From Nephrocerus scutellatus (taxonomy: Eukaryota; Arthropoda; Insecta; Diptera; Pipunculidae): 64,000 nt of DNA. The stretch spans positions 67,300,316 through 67,364,315 of the forward strand of contig OX352761.1 in assembly GCA_947095585.1 (NCBI GenBank), in the 5' to 3' direction. Of the stretch, positions 25,559 to 35,245 are shown one piece after another. How positions within the stretch are numbered: the stretch's first letter is position 1; every line of letters begins with the position of its first letter. The notes below the pieces were generated by a model. That model was not told where the DNA came from. It searched no databases and saw nothing but the letters and a program-made list of their open reading frames with translations. The translations under genes were made by a program, and so were the position numbers.

Positions 25559-27616
25559 TTTTTTAACCCACTTCCTTAAGCTAGATTTTATACAAGCTTT
25601 GTACAAATGTATATCTCCGATGACAACAGTTTCTATTAAAATTTGGGCCCTCGGGCCTATGGGTCAGGGGACACACATACAAATGTTTTACAAAATTTAC
25701 CCGATTTTATTTAAATTTTATACGCATGTATGTATCTCCGATGAACAACACTTTTTGTAAAAATTTAGAAGTGATCGGTCCCCGGGGTCGAGAGTTATCG
25801 GGTCCTGAAAATTTTAAAAAATTTATCCGATTTTCTTCAAATTTTATACATGTTTAATCTTAATCTTTAATCTTTAATATGAACAACGCTTTTTGTTAAA
25901 CTTTGGAAGTGGCCCCAGGACCGACGATTTTTTTTAAATTTTATGCACATGTGTATCTCCGATGGAAACACTTTTTGTAAAAATTTTGGATTGATCCCAA
26001 ACAATTTTTTTTTTTAAATTTTACGATTTTATTTAAACTTTGCACATTGTGAATCCCCGATCAGAGAATTCACGGGAAAAATTTAAATTTTTATTGGCTG
26101 TTTTATTAAAAACTAGCTGACCCGGCGAACTTCGTACTGCCTTAGAATCAATAAATGTTTTATAACTTATTAGCTGAATTAAATTCAGTTTTTTATTAAA
26201 TAAATACCCAAAATTAATGAGGTCAAAAAAGTGTCGTGTTATGTGTTTGCGCACAAAAAAATCAAAACAAAAGTGCAAGCAAACGGTTCGCGCATTCGGC
26301 CTACCATCAAGTGCAAAGTGCAATGTGTGTGTCCGTGTGCCCCATCCTTAACAGCGCAGCTAAAGAACTTAGTGAAACTTAACTGTCGTGTGTTTTTCTC
26401 ATATAAGTTTGAGGAACGTCCATCCACCTCTCATGTGGAACTCAAACAACTTCGTATGTTAAGCACGTTAAATTCTAACCTAGACAGCATAATAAAATGG
26501 GGAGAAAACAATCGAGTAGAATTTAACGCTTCCAAAACCCAATGCTGTCTCCTGTCGTCTAATCGAATCCCAAATCCCATGCCATTATCCATGAATGGCA
26601 CTTGCATCGAGGAAACTGAAAATCTCGCAATTCTCGGTATGTGCGTTAACGACAAGCTCCGTTGGAATGACCACATATTTACCGTCGCCAAAAATGCTGC
26701 GAAATGTTTAGGTTTTCTAACCCGGTGCAAGAAATATTTTACTTCCTCTGATCTGGCTACTATCTACAAGGCTTTTATTCGCCCTAAACTTGAGTACAAT
26801 CGTCATTTTTGGTCTGGTGCGCCTAAAACCATCTTGCATCAACTATATAGAATACAAAACCGTGCGATAAAACTTATCGGTGACGAAAACATTGCGAAAT
26901 CAATAGATTCGCTTGAACACCGCAGGAACGTCTCATGCTTGTCACTATTTTATCGCTTCTTCCACCAACGGTGCTCAAAGGAAATAGCCAGTTGCATGCC
27001 ACCTCTCCTTGAATTCAACCGCAATACTCGTGGCGCTCTAAATGCACATCAGTTTACCCTTAAGCCCATCTTTGGACGTACAGTTAAGTTCAGGGATTCG
27101 TTCTTCAGCCGTACAACACGTATGTGGAATGCTCTGCCGAGCTCTGTCTTTCCACATCACTATGATCCATAGGCATTCAAAACACAAGCTCATAGACATC
27201 TCCTCTTTTCTTCTCCTTTCCCTTAACGCCACGCTATGCCAAGCATATAGCCGAACATAATAAGGGTGCGCAAATTATATATATATAAAAAAAAAGAAAA
27301 GCAAAATCTCTTAATCATAGCTCAACTATCCTAAGAGCATGTCTACAAATAAAGTGCTCTAATGCTGTCTCAGATTTTCCGTTGACACAAAAAAAAAACA
27401 CGAAAAATATTTCGCTGGCACTAGTCTGTCCAGCAGGTCAAAATTTTATTTCCTCGTACTGGCGACAGCTACAATTAGTCACAAAAGCCCGTAAATTTAT
27501 GCAGCCTTGCTGGTCATCACCGGCCCTGCTTGCTGGTAGGTTAGGTAAGGTTAGGTGGCGGTGGCAGCTAATGAATCGTAGTATATCTCGCACTTTGTCG
27601 TTTTCGAGATCTGATA
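25559..27616. repeat. 2,058-bp tandem unit, copy 3 of 3
   Basis: Same unit. At its right end gatctgata continues as ttttattcattatc, the native sequence of LINE family B. This shows which flank is original and fixes the breakpoint inside a T run. Confidence 0.95.
26395..27295 (+). pseudogene. CR1/jockey-type LINE 3' fragment (subfamily A2), copy 3
   Basis: Third copy within the 2,058-bp unit. Same Lys variant as copy 2 and same premature stop, at 27170-27172. It lies upstream of the native family B LINE. Confidence 0.85.
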
Positions 27617-30180
27617 TTTTATTCATTATCCGCTTACCCAAGTGTTTGTGCCTTCTGTGCATTATGGCCGGACATGAGCAAAGAAGATGTTCTATGGTCT
27701 CTTCTCCTCCTCGTCCATGCAACTTTTGCAGAAGTCATTATATTCGACACCCATCCTTCTCGCGTGTTTCCCTAGAAGGCGGTGTCCTGTCATTATCCCT
27801 ACAACCGTTCTTAGTAGGGAAATAAGCGCAGCTATGTTGATAGTTATGTGGATAGTTATGTGGAATAAATTGCCTGATTCTGTGTTTCCGCTTTTGTATG
27901 ATCTGCAGTCGTTTAAGACACGCGTGCATAGACATCTCATCATTTCCTCTCCCTAATTTCCTAACACCAACGCTGTACTAAGCATTATAAGGGTGCAAAC
28001 CCCTTTAGCGTGTGTACATTATAAAAAAAAAGTTGAGCGCTTTAAGTCCAGCTTCGGCCAGAGCTGTCTTGAAATATTGCAAGTGTTGGTGTTTTCCAAC
28101 CTTACATTTGTTATTTTTTCTGCCTCTTTCCGAAGCCCAAATTTCAATGTCGCGATAGGACTCCCTAGGTAGCAGCTAGAGAGTCGTACCACGTCTAGCT
28201 AACTCGTCCGCCCTGCAGTTCCCCTCAACATCCGTGTGGCCCGGGACCCATATGATCTTTATATTGAACTGCTCACTAATCCCGTTAAGAGAGGAGTGAC
28301 AGCTCAACGCCACCTTAGATTTAAGTGAGACCGCCTCCAACGATTTTATGACCTCCTGACTGTCCACATAAATGATAATCTTCTTTAAGTATAATACATT
28401 GTTGTCCGAAAACCTTTTTGAAAGCATAGCACTGGTGTTATGTAATCCAGTTTCGTCAGCTCCTGCTTTAGCGATTTAGTTATGGTGGAGTGTCCTTTTT
28501 GAAGACTTCTCCACTGATTGACAGCTAACAGTCACGTAGCTGTAATTGCCGCTTTCTGTTTGCCAAATATATCAAGTGGAATCAGGTGGAGCATAACCTC
28601 CAGAGTGCAAGTTGGTGTAGATCTCAGCGCCCCGCTTATAAGCATACAGTCCGCTCTTTGTACCTTCGCCAATATACTTATATACGTGGTTTTTTCCATA
28701 GCTGGCCACCATACGCTTACCCCATACCGACGTGTAAAGCCAGTGTACCAGCTATGGTTTCAAACTCCATTTTTTACCAATGGCGTTTATGCACGAGTAT
28801 AAAGCAATATTCGGTTTATTTACTCGTTCTATTAAATTAGGTTTCCAGCTCAGTTTCCTGTCCAAGATTGTCCCAAGAAATCTTACTTTATCAGAAAAAA
28901 CTAAGGAGGTATCAACTGTTGGAAGTTTATATTTTCTGGTGAAAAGGACAAGCTCTGTCTTATACGGGTTGACGCCTAGACCGCTTTTATTTGCCCATTC
29001 TTTAAAGATAAGGAGGGTATTTTGCATAACCTCCTTAATAGTTCTGGGATATTTTCCTGAGACAGCTAACGCTACATCATCAGCATACGCTACCACTTTT
29101 ATCCCCTCTCCTTCCAGTTTCAACATTAATTCGTTGATTGCTATATTCCAGAGGAGAAGGGATAATACACCTCCTTGCGGTGTTCCTCTAACTGCCTGCC
29201 TCTTTAATATGGAACCACCCAGTTCCGCACTAATAATACTGCCTAGAAGAAATTATTGATTAGTCTGCTTATAGGGTAGTCCACATCTAGGTCTGACAGT
29301 CCTTTACAGATTGCCTCTGTTTAAACATTGTTGAACGCACCCTCGATATCCAAGAATGCTACTAGTGTATACTACTGGGAGTATATTGATTTCTCAATTG
29401 TGTTACTAAGGTATGTAAGGCTGTGTCCACAGACTTCCCCTTGCAGTAAGCATGTTGGGACTTTGCCCAAGTGCTAGGTTTTACCTTAGCCCTTATATGA
29501 ACATCTATCAGTCTTTCAGAAGATAGGATGATAGAGTTATAGGTCTCAGGTCTTTTGGGTAGCCATGTGAGCTTCTGTATAAAAACTACCTTGAATTCCT
29601 TCCAAGCCCTATGAATGTATGTCAGCTTTATACACCCTGTGAAAATTGCCTCTAACCATGGGAGTATCCACTCCGAGTTATTCTGAATTTCCGCAGGGAT
29701 TATCCTATCTGGGCCAGCCGATTTAAAGGGTTTCAAGCTTATCGCCCACTGGATTCGCGTTTGGTCGCGATCTCTTTCGTTTGAACCGAGTGAGATTCCA
29801 GATGTTGCCTACTCATTTCTGAGTCACACACCCGAGTTGAGTCAGGAAAGTGAGTCTCCATGAGCAGTTCCAACGATTCCTCACTCGATATTGTCAATGA
29901 ACCATCCGGTTTAATTAAATAACTTGGAGTGGTTTTTGTCATAGAGAGAATCTTTCGTAGACGAGAGGTCTACGAGGCCCCTTCCATTTTATCACAAAAG
30001 AGCCTCCAAGCCTTCCTTTGTGACTTTGTTAATTCCCTAGCATCTCCCTATACCTGGATACCCCAGTTTCCCCTTTTCTTATTTATAAAGGACTTACGAA
30101 GGGCAGGTTTGATGTCTAGCTTGAAGATTAAATAGCGATGGTCTGAGAATGAGTGTTCTTTTGCAACCCTCCATTCTCTT
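27438..30180 (-). pseudogene. LOA/R1-type LINE with RNase H (family B), decayed
   Basis: Reading the minus strand from 30180 down: a pre-RT segment (29739-30135, with LLMETHFPDS typical of jockey/LOA/R1 elements); RT palm start (29362-29736, KSAGPDRIIPAEIQ); RT catalytic box YADD (28752-29126, VVAYADDVALAVSG); RNase H (28176-28427, IIIYVDSQEV and WVPGHTDVEGNCRADELARRG-like end); and a C-terminal cysteine motif (27438-27830, CKSCMDEEE then TIEHLLCSCP). Several frameshifts and stops separate these pieces, and a family A fragment is inserted at 27841-28031. No endonuclease domain is seen, so the element is 5'-truncated near the Helitron relic. Clade assignment between LOA and R1 is inferred from the RNase H plus terminal Cys motif. 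Confidence 0.85.
27841..28031 (+). mobile_element. Short 5'-truncated LINE family A insertion
   Basis: Encodes only the last ~35 residues of the family A protein (MWNKLPDSVFPLLYDLQ to HRHLIISSP), then the conserved 3' UTR and nine A's. GTTGA flanks it on both sides (27836-27840 and 28032-28036), a possible 5-bp target-site duplication. The 5' end carries a 12-bp direct repeat, gatagttatgtg twice. It interrupts family B between its RNase H and C-terminal Cys motif. Confidence 0.85.
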
Positions 30181-30429
30181 ACCTTAACTATATATATAAA
30201 ATAGAGAATTTATTTGTTTGTATATTTGTGCCTAACTAGCTCTGAAACGCCTTGACCAATTTCAACCAAACTTGGTATACATATTAGTTACTATCTGGAA
30301 TCAAACATAGTGGGTAGGGGGTAACACGTTTTTTGGTTGTGGAAGGCTGCTGCCACCCCACCACAGGCAAAAAATCTGCTACCCCCCCCTGCTACAGTTT
30401 TCGGTATCACCGTGATGAATAGTGTTGGT

Positions 30430-31330
30430 AGTACGTCGGGGTCGTCGGAGTTGAATGGTGATGGTAAGACAGCTCTAGGGGGATGGTGTCGATAACTGAG
30501 GTGGGGGGGTGACCGATATTAGTGTCGATTCTATAGTTTTCGGGGTCGCTAAGTTGAATGGTGGTGGTAAGCGATTCTATGCTTTTCGGGGTCGCTGAAT
30601 TGAATGGTGATGGTAAGACAGCTCTAGGGGGATGGGGTCGATAACTCAGGGGGTGGGGGGTGACCGATATTAGTGTCGATTCTATGGTTTTCGGGGTCGC
30701 TGAGTTGAATGGTGATGGTAAGACAGCTCTAGGGGGATGGGGTCGATAACTGAGTGGTGGTGCGGTGACCGATATTAGTGTCGATTCTATGCTTTTCGGG
30801 GTCCCTGAGTTGAATGGTGATGGTAAGACAGCTCTAGGGGGATGGGGTCGATAACTGAGGGGAGGTGGGGTGACCGATATTAGTATCGATTCTATGGTTT
30901 TCTGGGACGCTGAGTTGAATGGTGATGGTAAGACAGCTCTAGGGGGATGGGGTCGATGACTGAGGGGGGTTGACCGATATTAGTGTCGATTCTATGCTTT
31001 TCGGGGTCGCTGAATTGAATGGTGATGGTAAGACAGCTCTAGGGGGATGGGGTCGATAACTGACAGGTGGTGGGGGGGGTGACCGATATTAATGTCGATT
31101 CTATGGTTTTCGGGGTCGCTGAGTTAAATGGTGATGGTAAGACAGCTCTAGGGGGATGGGGTCGATAACTGAGGGAGGCTGACCGATATTAGTGTCCATA
31201 CCATAGTTCTCGGGACCACTGAGATTAATAGTCTTGGTAGGACACTCCTATGGGTAAGTTGTCTCCCCGGAGGTGACCGATATCAGTGTTGTTCCTATAG
31301 TTTTCGGGATCGCTGAGATCAGCAGAGATG
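30430..31330. repeat. GC-rich minisatellite, ~100-105-bp units
   Basis: About eight units, each containing gaccgatattagtgtcgat, ttttcggggtcgctga and gacagctctagggggatgg. Unit starts (gaccgatat) fall at 30511, 30662, 30767, 30872, 30972, 31081, 31181 and 31275. Most spacings are 94-109 bp; the first (151 bp) contains an extra partial unit. G runs between units vary in length, which explains the size differences. Confidence 0.92.
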
Positions 31331-31331
31331 A

Positions 31332-31679
31332 GATGAAGTGAATTATCTAACTGAGTTCCTAAACTCACTTAATTCGTCTGGATTGGCACCTTACAGTTTG
31401 ATCTCCAATTATTTTACAACGACTTCTCGACTCGCCAAAACTTTGAAACGGCTCAAGACCGTAAAAGAGATGCCGAGCAATATAATTGAAGTGACTATCT
31501 TGACAGAAAAAGGACAGTGTGAAACAGTTTTTATCCCACGGATAGCACTAATTTCGACGGATCTTTCTTTTAAATTCAAGAGATTGCAATTTCCAGTAAA
31601 ACTTGCGTTTCCGATGACGATCAATAAGTCGGACAGTTTACTAAGTACTGCGGAGTATAGATTTGAGATCACAACCTAA
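31332..31679 (+). pseudogene. Helitron Pif1-type helicase C-terminal fragment
   Basis: Reads DEVNYLTEFLNSL near the start, then IIEVTILTEKG, VFIPRIALISTDL and FKRLQFPVKLAFPMTINKS. These are the conserved C-terminal blocks of eukaryotic Helitron helicases, where the last block normally leads into a QGQS motif. Here the segment between EFLNSL and IIEVTIL is unlike the family and the QGQS motif is lost, so the fragment is internally rearranged. A stop precedes DEV. No Rep/HUH domain is present. Domain identification is by remembered family consensus. Confidence 0.75.
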
Positions 31680-31777
31680 TTTTGCTTTTATAATTTGAAT
31701 ACTATAGCTGTAATTTAAAATATATTTTATAAAATAAATTTTCTTAATAAAAATTGCAATTTTACCTTATAGATAGA

Positions 31778-32440
31778 TGTAGGAAAATAAGAAATGCGAA
31801 GCTTTATTTTTAGCAGACAAATATAATTTAATTTCAAATAAAACTAATAAAATAAAAAAACAATATGAGAGTACAAACTTATAAAATTACAACTTCAAAT
31901 TAATTCTAGTAAACATCAAAATAGGAAATCGGAAAAAGCACGACCGCACGGCTGCGTAAGTAAAAACGAACTTTGTCTCCTGTTGTGCAGTCACCATCGT
32001 TATCGCTTTAGAGCATGTCCCACACATGCAATGCCTTCAACAGCCGATACCACGTCCATAGCTTTAGCAGCGCCGTCAGCAGTAATCCAATACTGCCTAC
32101 GCCGATTACGGCAACAATTAGCTTCGCTGGTGTCATCGTTTTGCGATAACACCAACCCACGTTGACTCGCTTATATACGAGTATTATGCTGTCAATCACC
32201 CTTGTGGTGATTCAACTGTCCTACATCGACAGCTCTGCGCTGAAGAAATACGACGCTAAACAATTCGGTCGACATTTGAACGACGCAGCAAAACAGGAAC
32301 GACGGTGACTGCGCAACGTATGACTATAACAATTTTATTTAATGAGATAAGAACGAGAATATAAGGTGAATGCAAAAGATAAGATTAATAAGCGATACAA
32401 TATCAGGAACGGAGGAAGTGAACTTCCCACAATTCCTACA
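31778..32440 (-). repeat. 3' LTR of the young gypsy element
   Basis: 663 bp, TG...CA in plus orientation. On the element strand a TATATAAG box lies at 32170-32177 and an AATAAA signal at about 31804-31809, near the LTR 3' end. The purine-rich tract adjoins at 32441. Confidence 0.95.
32170..32177 (-). promoter_or_regulatory. Candidate TATA box in the LTR
   Basis: TATATAAG on the minus strand inside the LTR, repeated in the other LTR at 37993-38000. The position within U3 is plausible; the start site is not determined. Confidence 0.4.
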
Positions 32441-32453
32441 CCCGGCCATCCTT
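32441..32453 (-). other. Polypurine-like tract next to the 3' LTR
   Basis: Minus strand aaggatggccggg lies immediately before the 3' LTR, in the position used for plus-strand priming in LTR elements. It is interrupted by T and CC, so it is a weak tract. Confidence 0.5.
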
Positions 32454-32470
32454 GAATTTTTCGGCTGTCC

Positions 32471-35245
32471 TCAGTCGAAGTCTTCGTCTCTATCACTTTC
32501 CCCTTCGTTTTCGTCTTCTTGTGGATCAGACACCCAAGGTTTCATGAAATCGGCAGCGGTGGAGGTTATGTTTGGTCCATCATGCTCTCCTACCTTTCGG
32601 ACATCATAGCGATAATTTCCTCTGACCCTGGTTACCTCGTATGGCCCCATAAACTTGATGTATAGTTTAAGGCCGGCTCCAAACTGCGTCCTAGCTACCA
32701 GATCATGCAACTGGTAACATCTGGGTGCCTTCCTCTTACGATTATACGTCTTCCTATTGTCCTCCTGCACCTTCTGTATCTCTTGCTTAGCTATTTTTCT
32801 CATCGTATCCCGGCTATTCTCGAAGTCGTCCAGTATCGCCTCCTCCAACAACTCTCGTAGCTGATTGTCATCCTCGCGTCTCATCATAATTCCAAACATA
32901 AGCTGGAAAGGGCTTCGCTTGGTGCTCCGCGACACTGTCGAATTTATCACGCATTGAACATGGGCGACGTGTTTATACCACTTCTTAGGGTCCTCCACTG
33001 AAACCCTAGTGAGAACTTCTATTATGATGCGATTCATCCTCTCCACTTGTCCGTTTCCGCGTGGAACTCCTGTTGTCGTTAAGACGTGACGGATGCCGCT
33101 CTTTTCGCAGAATTCCTTAAAAATGTTAGCGGTGAACGCTGCCCCTCTGTCTGATATTATGCGCGCTGGACTTCCGAAAACTTCGCACTGCTGTTGCATT
33201 TTCTTGACCATCTCCTCGCTCTTCGTGGTTTTTACCGGATATATCCAGACAAACTTGGTGAAAGCATCAACCACTACGAATAGGTAGTTATAGAACTTAT
33301 TCGTCGAAGGGAGTGGACCTAAATGATCCACGTGATAAGTGTGTAGAGGTACATCGCTTTTCTCGATAGGATGCAGAAACCCCTCCGCTTTTCCGTCCTT
33401 CCGAGCAGCCAGTATGCACGGAACACAGTTGGATATTACAGCGTCAATACAATTTCCGATGTTGGCGATAAAGTAATCCTGCTTGCAGATTGCCTCCACC
33501 TTTTTTGCGCCAATGTGGCCTCTGCCGTGAATGCCTCTCAAAATCTCCTTCTGCATAGACTTAGGCACCACGAGCAAATGAGCACCTTCTGCAAACTTGT
33601 AAAGTAGGTCATTCCTCATTTCGTAATCTTTGTAATTTCCCGTTGCTGAAAGAATATCCACGATTAATTGGCAAAATTCATCCTTACGCTGTGCCCTCTT
33701 AACTCTCTCAATTATGCCATCCTCAATCCGCAGTACTGATGGGTATCTGCTTAGTGCATCGACATGACGCATGGATGACCCCGACCGGTGCAAAACCTCG
33801 CACGAGTACTCTTGCAACATGATCGCCCACCTAGCCACCCGTGGGCATAAGTCCTTTTTATTCATCGTGGCCTGGAATGCCTTACAGTCCGTGTAGATCG
33901 TGAATTTCATTCCCAACAAATATACGCGTAACTTCTTGATGCACTTCACTATGGCTAAAACTTCATGCTCATAGCTGGTGTAATTCTTTTCAGCCGGTGT
34001 AGCTTTAAAACTCAAATAAAAGACAGGGTGCAAATTACCTTCGTATTTCTGGAGCAGAACACCACCATATCCTACCATACTAGCATCCGTATGCAGCTCC
34101 GTTTCTAGCATTGGATTAAACAGTTTAAGGACGGGCTCTTTACACAGTAAATCTTTTAGGGATTCAAATGCAACGATTTGGTCTGAGTCAAAAACGAACG
34201 CACTCTCCTTCTGAGTCAAGTCTGAAAGGGGTTTTGCATAAACAGCATAATTAGGCACAAACTTACGGAAAAATCCCGTTAGTCCTAGGAAACTCTGCAC
34301 TTGTTTCACATTAGTCGGTCTCGGAAAACCCCTCACTGCGCTTATCTTTTCAATAGAAGGCTTTATACTGCCGTTTTCCACCACGTGCCTAAGGAATTTT
34401 GCAGATCTGCTCAGGAAATCACACTTTTCCCACTTAATCACCAAGCCGCTCCCCTCTGCTACTCTCAACACGACATCGAGCTTTGCTAAGTTCTCATCCT
34501 CATTTTCCGCGGCGATAATCACATCATCCAAATACAACAGTAGGTAGTCTTGCCTTATTAAATCTCGAAAAACTGTATTGACGAACCGTTGAAAAACTGC
34601 GGGTGAGTTGCACAGCCCAAAAGGAACCTTCAGGAATTCGTACTGCCCGTCTGGTGTCACGAATGCGGTATACTTTCTGCTACTCTCTGCCACATCCACG
34701 TGGAAAAACCCGTTACGAAGATCCAGTGTGGTAAACACCTTTGCTTTGTACAGCTTCTCTAGTATCTCTTTCATTACTGGCAAGGGATACCGGTCCTTGA
34801 TAATCTTAGTGTTTAACCTCCGGTAATCAACACACAACCGATTACTCCCGTCCTTCTTCTTCACCAGGACAATGGGGCTGGCGAAGTCTGACCGACTATG
34901 CTGGATAATGCCTTCCTCTAACCATTCCTCCACTTGCTTGCACACTGCTTCTTTTTCTGGTAGTGCTAGTCGTCTAGCCTTCTGATATATAGGATTTTCG
35001 TCTTGTAGTACGAGGTTCATTTCGATGCATGACTTTGAAACTCTTCTGGGGGAATAAGATGAAACAATGTCGTAGATGGCATTTCTATAGTTGTCGTTGC
35101 CAACCCGCAGACTGCTCCCATCTGTGTCCTCTTCGTTGTCAATCACTCCGATGCTCAAAACATCATTCTCCTCCAGATCATAGGTCTTGGCTCGTTCCAC
35201 CCTCTCCACATCCATCTTCTTCAATGTGCTTAATTCTTCCGTGAC
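32471..35245 (-). CDS. pol: Pol: reverse transcriptase, RNase H, integrase (Ty3/gypsy)
   Basis: The frame opens after a stop at 35246-35248 and runs 924 codons. No ATG starts it; the first in-frame ATG is about 10 codons in, so entry is presumably by frameshift from gag. Numbered from the TTG at 35224: RT covers ~75-260 with catalytic YLDD at 231-234. RNase H follows with D380, E421 and D446. The integrase zinc site is H566, H570, C600, C603, and the catalytic triad is D633, D692, E728, with the typical 35-residue D-E gap. The acidic C-terminus ends 30 bp from the 3' LTR. All catalytic residues are present and no stop or frameshift is seen, so the protein may be functional. Integration and cDNA synthesis would occur from a cytoplasmic particle, as in the family. 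Confidence 0.95.
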   Translation of the reverse strand, partial: VTEELSTLKKMDVERVERAKTYDLEENDVLSIGVIDNEEDTDGSSLRVGNDNYRNAIYDIVSSYSPRRVSKSCIEMNLVLQDENPIYQKARRLALPEKEAVCKQVEEWLEEGIIQHSRSDFASPIVLVKKKDGSNRLCVDYRRLNTKIIKDRYPLPVMKEILEKLYKAKVFTTLDLRNGFFHVDVAESSRKYTAFVTPDGQYEFLKVPFGLCNSPAVFQRFVNTVFRDLIRQDYLLLYLDDVIIAAENEDENLAKLDVVLRVAEGSGLVIKWEKCDFLSRSAKFLRHVVENGSIKPSIEKISAVRGFPRPTNVKQVQSFLGLTGFFRKFVPNYAVYAKPLSDLTQKESAFVFDSDQIVAFESLKDLLCKEPVLKLFNPMLETELHTDASMVGYGGVLLQKYEGNLHPVFYLSFKATPAEKNYTSYEHEVLAIVKCIKKLRVYLLGMKFTIYTDCKAFQATMNKKDLCPRVARWAIMLQEYSCEVLHRSGSSMRHVDALSRYPSVLRIEDGIIERVKRAQRKDEFCQLIVDILSATGNYKDYEMRNDLLYKFAEGAHLLVVPKSMQKEILRGIHGRGHIGAKKVEAICKQDYFIANIGNCIDAVISNCVPCILAARKDGKAEGFLHPIEKSDVPLHTYHVDHLGPLPSTNKFYNYLFVVVDAFTKFVWIYPVKTTKSEEMVKKMQQQCEVFGSPARIISDRGAAFTANIFKEFCEKSGIRHVLTTTGVPRGNGQVERMNRIIIEVLTRVSVEDPKKWYKHVAHVQCVINSTVSRSTKRSPFQLMFGIMMRREDDNQLRELLEEAILDDFENSRDTMRKIAKQEIQKVQEDNRKTYNRKRKAPRCYQLHDLVARTQFGAGLKLYIKFMGPYEVTRVRGNYRYDVRKVGEHDGPNITSTAADFMKPWVSDPQEDENEGESDRDEDFD

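Larger units (their letters stand above)
30185..31700 (+). mobile_element. Helitron relic with internal minisatellite and helicase fragment
   Basis: Begins with an AT-rich tatatatataaaatag stretch and a segment resembling insect Helitron 5' regions (ccttgaccaatttcaacc). It then holds a GC-rich minisatellite (30430-31330) and a fragment of the Helitron helicase (31332-31679). The exact 5' TC and 3' CTRR ends are not clear, so the boundaries are approximate. It abuts the truncated family B LINE on the left and the young gypsy element on the right. Confidence 0.6.

Noticed and set aside
23400..27560. Telomere-like ggttaggtaaggttaggtgg motifs
   Set aside because: Only two or three units, located at the 3' end of LINE family B and copied with the 2,058-bp unit; not a telomeric array.
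32008..32199. Small membrane-protein frame inside the gypsy LTR (also 37831-38022)
   Set aside because: It lies wholly within both LTRs, antisense/sense to LTR signals, with no family resemblance; likely chance.
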